Positions 32,736-40,882 of a stretch of DNA of 64,000 nt are shown piece by piece. The stretch lies in assembly GCF_000426525.1 (NCBI RefSeq), contig NZ_KE384533.1:1218562-1282561 (forward strand). The letters run 5' to 3'. Every line of letters starts with the position of its first letter. Within the stretch, counting starts at the first letter, position 1. A program made the translations under genes and the position numbers. The notes below the pieces were generated by a model. The model made no database searches and had not been told where the DNA came from. It was given only the letters and a program-made list of their open reading frames with translations. This stretch comes from Nocardioides alkalitolerans DSM 16699 (GTDB taxonomy: Bacteria; Actinomycetota; Actinomycetes; Propionibacteriales; Nocardioidaceae).

Positions 32736-34348
32736 GCGGCGAGCAGCGGACGGTCGTCGTCATCGGCGGCGGGGTCGCCGGGCTCGCGACGGCGGCGCTG
32801 CTGGCCGCCGACGGCCACGACGTCGAGCTCGTCGAGAAGAACGCGACGCCGGGCGGTCGCGCCGGGTCGTGGGAGCAGGACGGCTTCCGCTTCGACACCG
32901 GCCCGTCGTGGTGGCTGATGCCGGAAGTCTTCGACCACTTCTTCCGCCTGATGGGCACCACCACGGCCGAGCAGCTCGAGCTGCACCGCCTCGACCCGGG
33001 CTACCGCGTGTTCTTCGAGGGCCACCCCGACCCGCTCGACGTGGCGGCCGACGAGGCGGGCAACCGGGCGCTCTTCGAGTCCGTGGAGCCCGGCGCGGGC
33101 GACGCCCTCGGCGCCTACCTGGCGTCGGCGCGCGAGGTCTACGACCTCTCCGTCCAGCAGTTCCTCTACACGAGCTTCGACTCGGCCGCGGCGTACGCCG
33201 GGCGCCGCATCCTCGCCAACAGCCCCCGGCTGGCGGGGCTGCTCACCCGCTCGCTCGAGAAGCACGTCGCCGACCGCTTCGACGACCGCCGCCTGCAGCA
33301 GGTGCTCGGCTACCCGGCCGTCTTCCTCGGCTCCTCGCCGGACCGCGCCCCGTCGATGTACCACCTCATGAGCTGGCTCGACCTGGCCGACGGCGTGCGC
33401 TACCCGGCCGGCGGCTTCTACCGCCTCGTCGAGGCGATGGCCCGGCTGGCCGAGGCCCACGGCGTCCGCATCCGCACCAGCACGACCGCCACCGCCATCA
33501 CGACCACCGAGCGCCGCCGCTCGGGCGTCGGCGACCGCCGCCGGGCCGTCGTCACGGGCGTGACGGTCGAGGACGCGTCGGGCAGCCGGACCCTGCCGGC
33601 CGACCTCGTCGTCGGCGCCGCCGACCTCCACCACGTCGAGACCCGGCTGCTGCCGGACGCGCTGCAGACCTACCCCCGGACGTGGTGGGACAAGGCCGTC
33701 TCCGGACCCGGCGCCGTGCTCGCCTACCTCGGCGTCGAGGGCGAGGTGCCCGAGCTGGCCCACCACTCGCTCTTCTTCACCCGCGACTGGCGCACCAACT
33801 TCGACGCCGTCTTCGAGGCCCCCACCCGGATGCCCGACCCGGCCTCCCTCTACGTCTGCCGGCCCTCGGCCACCGACCCGACGGTCGCCCCGCCCGGCCA
33901 CGAGAACCTCTTCGTGCTCGTGCCGTCGCCGCCCGACCCGACCCTGGGCCGCGGGGGCGTCGACGGCGCCGGGGACGCGGTCGTCGAGCAGGCCGCCGAC
34001 CGCGCCATCGACCTGGTCGCCCGGTGGGCCGGGGTGCCCGACCTCGCCGAGCGGGTCGTCGTACGACGCACCGTGGGCCCGCAGGACTTCGTCACCGACG
34101 TCAACGCCTGGTCCGGCGGCGCGCTCGGCCCCGCCCACGTGCTGCGCCAGAGCGCGTTCTTCCGCGCCGGCAACCGCTCGAAGAAGGTCGACGGCCTCTA
34201 CTACGCCGGGTCGAGCACCGTGCCCGGCATCGGTCTGCCGATGTGCCTGATCAGCGCCGAGCTCGTGCTCAAGCGGGTGCGGGGCGACCGGTCGGTGGGC
34301 CCGTCGGTCGAGCCGGCCGTGCCGGTGCCGACCCCCGGCCGCCCGTGA
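32732..34348 (+). CDS. crtI: Phytoene desaturase
   Basis: 538 residues. FAD-dependent desaturase that turns phytoene into lycopene or a related chain. The N-terminal dinucleotide fold is VVVIGGGVAGLATAALLAA (8-26) with PGGRAGSWEQDGFRFDTGPS; the C-terminal bacterial-type signature is LYYAGSSTVPGIGLPMCL (about 488-505). Position 2 after crtB and overlap of the start with the crtB stop fit a classical crtBI pair. Its stop in turn overlaps the next gene (GTGA). Confidence 0.95.
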   Translation: MSGEQRTVVVIGGGVAGLATAALLAADGHDVELVEKNATPGGRAGSWEQDGFRFDTGPSWWLMPEVFDHFFRLMGTTTAEQLELHRLDPGYRVFFEGHPDPLDVAADEAGNRALFESVEPGAGDALGAYLASAREVYDLSVQQFLYTSFDSAAAYAGRRILANSPRLAGLLTRSLEKHVADRFDDRRLQQVLGYPAVFLGSSPDRAPSMYHLMSWLDLADGVRYPAGGFYRLVEAMARLAEAHGVRIRTSTTATAITTTERRRSGVGDRRRAVVTGVTVEDASGSRTLPADLVVGAADLHHVETRLLPDALQTYPRTWWDKAVSGPGAVLAYLGVEGEVPELAHHSLFFTRDWRTNFDAVFEAPTRMPDPASLYVCRPSATDPTVAPPGHENLFVLVPSPPDPTLGRGGVDGAGDAVVEQAADRAIDLVARWAGVPDLAERVVVRRTVGPQDFVTDVNAWSGGALGPAHVLRQSAFFRAGNRSKKVDGLYYAGSSTVPGIGLPMCLISAELVLKRVRGDRSVGPSVEPAVPVPTPGRP

Positions 34349-35049
34349 CCGGTCAGCTCGACGACCGGCACGAGGCGGCGTACGCCCACTGGTCGCGCCT
34401 GCACGGGGGTCTCGACCCCCGGGGCACGTTCTGGGTCGCGGGCTGGGTGCGGCTCACCCACGCCTGCGCCCGGCCGCTCGCCCGGCGCGCGGTGAGCGCC
34501 GACCAGGTCACGCTGGCCGGCGTCGCGCTCACCGCCACCGTGCCGCTGCTCGCCGCCCTCGGGTCCCTGTGGCCGCTGCTCGCCACCGTCGTGCTGGTCG
34601 CCGCGGCCGTGCTCGACGGCGTCGACGGCGCGCTGGCGGCGCAGACGGGCACGGCGTCCGCCCGCGGCCGGGTGCTCGACGCCCTCGCCGACCGCGTCTG
34701 CGACGTGCTGCTCGTCGTCGCCCTCGTCGTGCTGGGCGCGCCGCTGTGGGCGGGGGCCCTCGTGGTCGCGCTCACGCTGCTGCTCGAGGGGGTACGCGCC
34801 TCGGCACAGGCCGCCGGCATGACCGGGCCGGGGGCGGTGACGGTCTGGGAGCGGCCGTCGCGGGTCATCGTGGCGGCGTTCGGTACGGCGCTGTGGTCGG
34901 TCGAGTGGGCCGCCCGCCGCCTCGGCGTCGACCTGCTGGCGGACGTCGACGGCGAGGTGATCGTCACCGCGGGCGTCGCGATCGCCGCGGTGCTGGCCGC
35001 CGTCGGCCTGCTCCACGTCACCCGAGCGTCGCTGCGGGCGCTGCGCTAG
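34345..35049 (+). CDS. CDP-alcohol phosphatidyltransferase-family membrane protein
   Basis: 234 residues with about six membrane helices. The active-site motif is almost complete: DGVDGALAA, eight residues, then GRVLDALAD, giving D-x2-D-G-x2-A-x-x8-G-x3-D-x3-D. All four Asp are kept, but the Arg after the Ala of the consensus is replaced by Ala. The family joins CDP-activated lipids to alcohols such as glycerol phosphate or inositol phosphate. Translationally coupled to crtI, it is an unusual third gene in a crtBI operon. The substrate is unknown. Confidence 0.8.
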   Translation: MTGQLDDRHEAAYAHWSRLHGGLDPRGTFWVAGWVRLTHACARPLARRAVSADQVTLAGVALTATVPLLAALGSLWPLLATVVLVAAAVLDGVDGALAAQTGTASARGRVLDALADRVCDVLLVVALVVLGAPLWAGALVVALTLLLEGVRASAQAAGMTGPGAVTVWERPSRVIVAAFGTALWSVEWAARRLGVDLLADVDGEVIVTAGVAIAAVLAAVGLLHVTRASLRALR

Positions 35050-35068
35050 CGGAGTGAGGCGGCCGGTG

Positions 35069-36565
35069 TCAGGCCGGGGCCGCCGAGCCCACCAGCTCGG
35101 CCACGATCCGCGCGGAGAGCACCACCAGCGGCAGCCCGCCCCCGGGGTGCGACGACCCGCCGACGAGGTAGAGCCCCCGCACCGGGGAGCGGTTGGCCGG
35201 GCGCAGGAACGCGGCCAGGGCGCCGTTCGACGAGGTGCCGTAGATCGCGCCGCCCGGGGTGAGGGTGCGCCGCTCCAGCTCGGCCGGCGACAGCACGGTG
35301 CGGTGGCGCAGCCGGCGTCGTACGTCGAGGCCGCGGCTCGCCATCACGTCCAGGACCGTGTCGGCGTACCGCTCCTCCAGGCCCGCGGCGTCCCAGTCGA
35401 CGCCGCCCGACGGGTCGTGCCGGGGCGCGTTGACGAGCACGAACCACGCGCCCGCCCCCGCGGTCGGCACGACGGCCGGGTCGTCGGCGGCAGCGACGTA
35501 CACGGTCGGTCGCCCGACGGGCCGCGGCGGGCCCCGGCGTCCGAAGACGGCGTCGAACTCGGCGTCGTAGTCCTCGGCGAAGAGCACGTGGTGGTGGGGC
35601 TGGTCGGGCGGGGCCTCGTCGAGCTCCAGCAGCAGCGCGAAGCCGGCGAGGGAGGGGGGCGTACGACGCACGCGCGCCGCCGCGCGGGCGGCCGCCCGGT
35701 CGTGGACGAGCCGGCCGTACACCTGGGCCGCGTCGGCGTTGGCGACCACGACGTCGGCGGCCAGCGTCGTGCCGTCGGCGAGCCCCACCCCGGTCGCGAC
35801 GCCGTCGCGCGTGGTCACCTCCGCGACGGCGACCCCGGTGCGCACCTCGCCGCCCAGCGCCCGCACCCGGTCGAGCAGCGCCGTGGCGATGCGGCCGAGG
35901 CCGCCGGGCACGTACCAGGACCCCCACGTCTGCTCGACCCACGGCACGGTGGCGAGGGCGGCCGGCGCCCGGCGGGGGTCGGAGCCGGTGTAGGTGGCGT
36001 ACCGGTCGAGCAGCATCCGCAGCCGCGGGTCGGTGAGGTAGCGGCGGCCGAGGCCGCGCAGGCTGGCCCAGGGCGCGACCGTCGCCACGTCCGGCACCCG
36101 CCGGGAGAGCCGGGCGAGGTCGCCCACCGTGATCGGCGACTCGAGGAACGGCTCGTGCGTGACGTCCCAGATGCGTCCGGCCCGCTCCAGGAAGGCGCTC
36201 CACTGGGCGCCGCGCCCGGGCCCGAGGGCAGCGTCGAGCGCGGCCGGGATCGCGCCCACCTCGCCGGGCAGGTCGAGCACCGTGCCGTCGGGGAAGCGGT
36301 AGCGGCAGGCGGTGGCCAGCCGCTGCAGCGGCAGCACGTCGGCGAGCGGCGCGCCCGTGTCGGCGAACAGCTCCTCGAGCAGGTGGGGCATCGTCAGCAG
36401 CGACGGACCCGTGTCGAACACGAACCCGTCGTGCACGAGCGTGCCGAGCTTGCCGCCGACGTCGACGGCCTGCTCGACGACGGTGACGGCGTGCCCGCGG
36501 GCGAGCAGGCGGGCCGCGGCGGCGAGCCCACCGACCCCGGCCCCGACCACCACCACGCGGCTCAC
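35069..36565 (-). CDS. CrtI-like carotenoid desaturase (CrtD-type candidate)
   Basis: 498 residues: FAD-binding VVVVGAGVGGLAAAARLLARG (4-24), VGGKLGTLVHDGFVFDTGPSL, and the C-terminal signature LYLVGGSSHPGGGLPLVVLS. It is a CrtI paralogue with only moderate similarity to the one at 32732. In clusters with CruF, such second desaturases usually act as CrtD, adding a 3,4 double bond to a hydroxylated end. The GTG start overlaps the upstream glycosyltransferase stop. It converges on the CDP-alcohol gene with a 19-base gap. The exact step is inference. Confidence 0.85.
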   Translation of the reverse strand: MSRVVVVGAGVGGLAAAARLLARGHAVTVVEQAVDVGGKLGTLVHDGFVFDTGPSLLTMPHLLEELFADTGAPLADVLPLQRLATACRYRFPDGTVLDLPGEVGAIPAALDAALGPGRGAQWSAFLERAGRIWDVTHEPFLESPITVGDLARLSRRVPDVATVAPWASLRGLGRRYLTDPRLRMLLDRYATYTGSDPRRAPAALATVPWVEQTWGSWYVPGGLGRIATALLDRVRALGGEVRTGVAVAEVTTRDGVATGVGLADGTTLAADVVVANADAAQVYGRLVHDRAAARAAARVRRTPPSLAGFALLLELDEAPPDQPHHHVLFAEDYDAEFDAVFGRRGPPRPVGRPTVYVAAADDPAVVPTAGAGAWFVLVNAPRHDPSGGVDWDAAGLEERYADTVLDVMASRGLDVRRRLRHRTVLSPAELERRTLTPGGAIYGTSSNGALAAFLRPANRSPVRGLYLVGGSSHPGGGLPLVVLSARIVAELVGSAAPA

Positions 36566-37698
36566 CGGGCGACCTCCACGGGCCGGCCCTTCCAGCGCAG
36601 CGTCCCGCGACGGCGGCCGACGACCGACCCGGCGACCAGGCGGGCCAGGGTCAGCACGGAGACGGGGTGGGCGAGCGCGTCGGGCCAGGCCCGGCCTCCG
36701 GTACGGCGGGCGACCACCGCCCGGGAGGCGACGCCCGCGCCGTACCCCACGAGACCGGCCCGGGAGCCGGTCGCGGCGGCGAGGGGCGGCACGACGTACG
36801 TGAGCGTCAGGAGACCCACCACGCCGGCGGCCCCGACCGGGGAGCCGAAGGCCGACCACAACGACTTGCCGTAGCCGTCGCGCAGGTCGGGCCACCCGTC
36901 GTACATGCGGCAGGAGGCGAGCGCGCTGCCGTCGACGACCCCGCCGTGGGCGCCGACGCGCTTGAGCGCACGGAGGAGGGCCAGGTCCTCCAGCACCTCG
37001 GTGCGGACGGCGCCGTGGCCCCCGGCCCGGCGGTAGGCGGCCGCGTCGACGGCGAGCAGCTGGCCGTTGGCCGCGCCCAGGGACGGTCGGGCCGAGCGCT
37101 CCGCGAGCCCGAGGGGGAGGGTGCTCATCCACGACCACTGCAGCAGCGGCTGCACCAGGCGCTCGGCCGCCGTGCCCGCGACCTGCCGGGGGTAGGGGCA
37201 GACGAGGTCGAGGCGGGCGGCGCGCAGGAGCGCGACGGTGGCGGTCAGGGCGGAGGGCGCCAGGCGGACGTCGGCGTCGACGAAGACGAGCGCCGTCGCC
37301 TCGGGGGCGAGGTCGGCCAGCTGGGCGCAGGCCCACGGCTTGCCGAGCCAGCCCGGCGGCGCCGGGCGTCCGGGGTGCACCTCGAGCCGGTCGTGCGCGG
37401 CGGCCAGCCGGGCGACCACCTCGGTCGTGCCGTCGGTCGAGCCGTCGTCGAGCACGACGATCCGCACGGGCCCGGGCCACCGGTCGGCGGCGACGAGCAG
37501 GGCGACCACGCAGGCCTCGACGTCGTCGACCTCGTCGCGCACGGGCAGGAGCACCGCCAGCGGCTCGGGCGCGGGGACGGCGACCGGGTCGGGGACCCGC
37601 AGGCGGCGGAGGTTGTCGAGCGTGAGGGCGAGCGACGCCACCGCGAGGGCGGAGCCGGCCACGGTCGCGCGGCGGGCCCCGCGTCGTACGTCAGCCAC
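36562..37698 (-). CDS. Family 2 glycosyltransferase of the carotenoid cluster
   Basis: 378 residues: one N-terminal membrane helix, a GT-A domain (AVLLPVRDEVDDVEACV; VVLDDGSTDGTTEV; WACAQLADLAPEA; LVFVDADVRL; a central EDLALLRALKRVGA), and one or two C-terminal membrane segments. This resembles the CrtQ/CruC group that glycosylates hydroxylated carotenoids. The GTG at 37698 overlaps the end of cruF; an earlier GTG (37719) would extend the overlap. Between a CrtD-like enzyme and CruF it probably adds a sugar to the new hydroxyl group. Confidence 0.82.
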   Translation of the reverse strand: MADVRRGARRATVAGSALAVASLALTLDNLRRLRVPDPVAVPAPEPLAVLLPVRDEVDDVEACVVALLVAADRWPGPVRIVVLDDGSTDGTTEVVARLAAAHDRLEVHPGRPAPPGWLGKPWACAQLADLAPEATALVFVDADVRLAPSALTATVALLRAARLDLVCPYPRQVAGTAAERLVQPLLQWSWMSTLPLGLAERSARPSLGAANGQLLAVDAAAYRRAGGHGAVRTEVLEDLALLRALKRVGAHGGVVDGSALASCRMYDGWPDLRDGYGKSLWSAFGSPVGAAGVVGLLTLTYVVPPLAAATGSRAGLVGYGAGVASRAVVARRTGGRAWPDALAHPVSVLTLARLVAGSVVGRRRGTLRWKGRPVEVAR

Positions 37699-38563
37699 GG
37701 TGCACCCCGCGGCGCGCACGCACCTCGCGCACCTCGCGCACCACGTGGCGCACCAGCGGCACGGCCACCACGCCCATCGCGACGGCGCCGACCAGCGCCA
37801 CCGGCGGACGGCCGAAGAACGCGGCGTGGGCGAGCACGGACGAGAAGAAGGTCCAGAGGTAGACGCCCACCGCGACCCCGTCGACGCGCAGGTCGGACGC
37901 GGTACGGGGCAGGAGGCGGTCCATCGCGGCCACCAGCACGAGGGAGACGACGAGCCAGCCCGCGAAGTTGGTGAGCGGGATGCCGTCGACGCCCGGCAGA
38001 CCGGGGGTGGGGTGCGCCCAGGTCCAGTGGCCCTGGTCGACCATCTGGGGGTCGAGGAAGACGTCCCAGGCCGTCAGCGCCCAGGCCCCGACGAGGGCGG
38101 TGGCGAGGCGGCGGTGGCGACCGGCCGCGCCGATGAGGCGGCGGGCCACGAGCAGCGCCGGCCACGTCATCATCACCCAGGCCAGCGGCACCAGCGCCGG
38201 CACGCCGAGCACCTCGAGGCCGAGCGTGCCCGTGTAGGCGTAGTCGCCGAACGGGAACCCGGTGCGCACCCCGACCGCCTCGGCCACCAGGCCGACGCCG
38301 CCGGCCACCACGAGGAGCACGGCGGCCGGGAGGGGCCCCGCCACGGAGGCCGCGTGGGTGACCGCCGCGGCCGCCAGGAGCAGGACGCTGGCCGCCGTCA
38401 GCGCCAGGGTGCCGCCGTCGGTGAACGGGAACGCCATCTGCACGAGCACGGCGGCGCCGGCCAGCGCGGCCGCGACCGCGCGGGTCCTCGGCCGCACCCG
38501 GACGGGGTCCGCCCCGACCGGCCGGTCGCGCCGGACCTCGGGCGTGCTGCGGGCGCTCACCAT
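37691..38563 (-). CDS. cruF: Carotenoid hydratase, CruF-like (DUF422 family)
   Basis: 290 residues with seven or eight membrane helices and the family's motifs: GDYAYTGTLGLEVLGVPALVPLAWVMM-type core (given in parts: FGDYAYTGTLG, then VPLAWVMMTW), AWDVFLDPQMVDQGHW, and PLTNFAGWL. CruF enzymes add water across the terminal double bond of an acyclic carotenoid end, creating the 1-hydroxyl that is later glycosylated. The ATG at 38563 overlaps the end of the CrtA-like gene. With a lycopene cyclase in the same cluster this suggests a monocyclic product. Confidence 0.85.
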   Translation of the reverse strand: MVSARSTPEVRRDRPVGADPVRVRPRTRAVAAALAGAAVLVQMAFPFTDGGTLALTAASVLLLAAAAVTHAASVAGPLPAAVLLVVAGGVGLVAEAVGVRTGFPFGDYAYTGTLGLEVLGVPALVPLAWVMMTWPALLVARRLIGAAGRHRRLATALVGAWALTAWDVFLDPQMVDQGHWTWAHPTPGLPGVDGIPLTNFAGWLVVSLVLVAAMDRLLPRTASDLRVDGVAVGVYLWTFFSSVLAHAAFFGRPPVALVGAVAMGVVAVPLVRHVVREVREVRARRGVHRG

Positions 38564-39270
38564 GTTCTCCCTCCGTGGGTCCCCTCGACCTCGTGCACCG
38601 CGAGGCGCGCGAAGAGCTCCTCGGCGTACCAGCGTGACGGCGCCGTCCGGCGGACGACGTCGCGGTGCGCGGCCCCGCCGTACGCGAACGCGACCAGGTC
38701 GGCGCTCGAGCGCCACAGCGAGAACGTGCCCTGGAGGCCGACCGGGGCCTCGCCGACGCCGAGCGCGAGCTCGAGGCCGGGGGTCTCGTGCAGCGCGGTG
38801 ACCACCGGCGGCACCGCCCGCCAGAACGACAGCGCGCGGGTGGGTCGCAGCCGGGCGCGCGTCACGGACGCGACGGGGCCCGACCACGGCTCGGCCGGCC
38901 CGGACCCGAACGGCTCCGACCCGAACGGCTCGACCCCCGACCAGCGCCCGCGGGAGGTGAGCGGCGTCATCCGCACCCGCAGCGACTCGTGCGCGGCGGC
39001 GTCCCACGAGCGCACGAGGGCGGAGTCGCGCCACGCGTCGGCGGCGGCGTCGTCGTCCCACACCGTCAGGACCGCCCAGTGGTGCGGGTCGGCGTCGCGG
39101 GGCGTGAAGGAGCGGCCCGACCCGGTGCCGAGCAGCTTCGCGAAGCGCAGTCCGTCGACGCCGCGCAGCCGCCTCCGTCCCGTCGCCATGCGGCCCAGCG
39201 CGGGCAGCACGCGGTCGACGCCCCACACCTGCATCTCGACGACCGGCGGGTCGTGCGGCGGGGCGCTCAT
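38557..39270 (-). CDS. Spheroidene-monooxygenase (CrtA)-like protein
   Basis: 237 residues resembling the CrtA-like family: VDRVLPALGRMATGRRRLRGVDGLRF (in parts, about 17-43), KLLGTGSGRSFTPRDADPHHWA, and a mirrored second half (RALSFWRAVPPVV; GEAPVGLQGTFSLWRS). CrtA in purple bacteria inserts a 2-keto group in spheroidene; actinobacterial relatives are found in carotenoid clusters without a proven reaction. Asp/Gly-rich repeats at 115-127 (GSEPFGSGPAEPW) form a linker. The ATG at 39270 overlaps the BrkB stop by four bases. Confidence 0.7.
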   Translation of the reverse strand: MSAPPHDPPVVEMQVWGVDRVLPALGRMATGRRRLRGVDGLRFAKLLGTGSGRSFTPRDADPHHWAVLTVWDDDAAADAWRDSALVRSWDAAAHESLRVRMTPLTSRGRWSGVEPFGSEPFGSGPAEPWSGPVASVTRARLRPTRALSFWRAVPPVVTALHETPGLELALGVGEAPVGLQGTFSLWRSSADLVAFAYGGAAHRDVVRRTAPSRWYAEELFARLAVHEVEGTHGGRTW

Positions 39271-40124
39271 GCGGTCCGCCCGAGGTCGCAGCGCCGGTCG
39301 AGCGCGCGGGTGGCGGCCCAGCCGACGAGCAGGAAGAGGTGGAGCACGAACAGCCACAGCCCGGCGGCGACGACGCCGCCGACCACGCCGAGGCCGCCGT
39401 AGGGGATGCCGACGTCGACGGGCAGCGACAGGAAGAGCTGGAAGCCGTGGAGGAAGCCGGCGAGGAACGAGCCGGTCGCCAGGCCGCCCGCGACGGCGAC
39501 CCACCACCGCGGCCGCCCGGGGACCACGGCGCGGAACACCCAGGTCAGCAGCACCGCCAGCACGAGCCACACGACCACGAAGCCGACCACGATGCGCAGC
39601 AGCCGGTCGCCCGCACCCCCGCCGCCGCCCTCGGGCGAGAGCGGGACGAGCAGCCGGCCGACGCCGAAGAACGCCGCGGAGAGCGCCGGCACCGCCACCA
39701 CGGCCACCAGGACGAGCGCGCGGGCGCGCCAGCCCGTGAACCGGTCGGGCACGGGGTCGAGCGCGAGGGTCGCGCGCCGCAGGCCCTCGCCGTAGAACGA
39801 GGCGGGGAAGAGCACGACCAGGGCCCCGAGCCAGCCGAGGTGCGTGCCGGTGTGCACCAGCGCGTCGTACGACGGCCGCGCGCCCATCTGCGGGGGCACG
39901 AGCACCCGCAGCTCGCCCAGCCACTGCTCCGCCCCGTCGACGCCGCGCCACCACGTCACCGACCACACGGCCAGCAGCATCCACGCGACGACCGCGATGC
40001 CGGCGTAGTAGGTGAGCGTCGCCGCCGCGGCCCCGAGGTCGCGCCCGCCGAGCACCCCGCCCGTGGCACGCACGAGGTCGCGCGCCTCGCCCCAGCCGCG
40101 GCGCAGGAGGACCGGTCGGCTCAC
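39267..40124 (-). CDS. YihY/BrkB-family membrane protein
   Basis: 285 residues with six membrane helices. The family features are visible: AAAATLTYYAGIAVVAWMLLAVW near the N-terminus, SFYGEGLRRATLAL in the middle, and VGIPYGGLGVVGGVVAAGLWLFVLHLFLLVG (in parts: YGGLGVVGGVV, then LWLFVLHLFLL) near the end. It is the first gene of the minus-strand carotenoid operon and is coupled to the CrtA-like gene. The second GTG (40124) suits the GGGAGGAC ribosome site. The longer frame upstream runs through crtYc antisense and was rejected. The function in this setting is unknown. Confidence 0.8.
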   Translation of the reverse strand: MSRPVLLRRGWGEARDLVRATGGVLGGRDLGAAAATLTYYAGIAVVAWMLLAVWSVTWWRGVDGAEQWLGELRVLVPPQMGARPSYDALVHTGTHLGWLGALVVLFPASFYGEGLRRATLALDPVPDRFTGWRARALVLVAVVAVPALSAAFFGVGRLLVPLSPEGGGGGAGDRLLRIVVGFVVVWLVLAVLLTWVFRAVVPGRPRWWVAVAGGLATGSFLAGFLHGFQLFLSLPVDVGIPYGGLGVVGGVVAAGLWLFVLHLFLLVGWAATRALDRRCDLGRTA

Positions 40125-40157
40125 CACGTCCTCCCACCGTCCCGCCACACTGGCGTC

Positions 40158-40526
40158 ATGCGCTCCCTTACGTACGCCGCGATGCTGGTGTTCGTGGTCG
40201 TCGCCACCCTGCCGCTCGAGGTCGTGCTGCGCACGCGGGTGTACGCGCGGCTGCGACGCCTCGCGCTCGTGCTGCTCTGCGTCGGCGTGCCGTTCGTGCT
40301 GTGGGACCTGGCGGCCACCCGGGCCGGGCACTGGGAGTTCGACCTCACCCAGACGCTCGGGATCGTGCCGCCCGGCGGCCTCCCGATCGAGGAGTGGATG
40401 TTCTTCGTCGTGGTGCCGCTCGCGTCCGTCATGACCCTGGAGGCCGTGCGGGCCGTGCGCGGGTGGCGGGTCGGGGACGAGCCGGGCCAGTCGGGCCGGT
40501 CGGGCCGGTCGGGGGAGGCGCCGTGA
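40158..40526 (+). CDS. crtYc: Lycopene cyclase small subunit c
   Basis: 122 residues with three membrane helices and the heterodimeric cyclase motif GGLPIEEWMFFVVVPL (about 73-88) bearing the paired catalytic acids. Two such subunits together close the beta or epsilon ring. The start ATG at 40158 lies only 33 bases from the divergent BrkB start, so the two operons share a very short promoter region and this message may be leaderless. A GQSGRSGRSG repeat forms the tail. It overlaps crtYd by four bases. Confidence 0.88.
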   Translation: MRSLTYAAMLVFVVVATLPLEVVLRTRVYARLRRLALVLLCVGVPFVLWDLAATRAGHWEFDLTQTLGIVPPGGLPIEEWMFFVVVPLASVMTLEAVRAVRGWRVGDEPGQSGRSGRSGEAP

Positions 40527-40882
40527 CCCACACCGAGGCCTCGCTCCTGGGGATCGCCGTCACCGTCGTGCTGGACCTCTGGGTGCTCCGCACGCGGCTG
40601 CTGACGCGCAAGGCGTTCTGGGTGTCGTACGCGATCGTGCTCTTCTTCCAGACCCTCACCAACGAGTGGCTGACCTCGCGGGGCGTCTTCGTGTACGGCG
40701 AGGAGGCCATCCTCGGCTGGCGCATCGGGCACGCCCCCGTCGAGGACTTCCTCTTCGGGTTCAGCCTGGTCGCGCAGTCGATGATCTGGTGGGTCTGGTG
40801 GGGACGCCGCGGGGTGCAGGCCGACCCCGGCCCCGGGCCGCGGCCGATCGTCACGCGTCTCGCCACACGCAGGCCTCGGTGA
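40523..40882 (+). CDS. crtYd: Lycopene cyclase small subunit d
   Basis: 119 residues, three membrane helices, with the second cyclase motif GHAPVEDFLFGFSLV (69-83). Together with crtYc it resembles the actinobacterial split cyclases CrtYc/CrtYd and the C50 cyclases CrtYe/CrtYf. No CrtEb/LbtBC prenyl elongase is nearby, so a C40 beta-cyclase is the better call. The 3' end overlaps the convergent crtE end by 32 bases. Confidence 0.88.
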   Translation: MTHTEASLLGIAVTVVLDLWVLRTRLLTRKAFWVSYAIVLFFQTLTNEWLTSRGVFVYGEEAILGWRIGHAPVEDFLFGFSLVAQSMIWWVWWGRRGVQADPGPGPRPIVTRLATRRPR

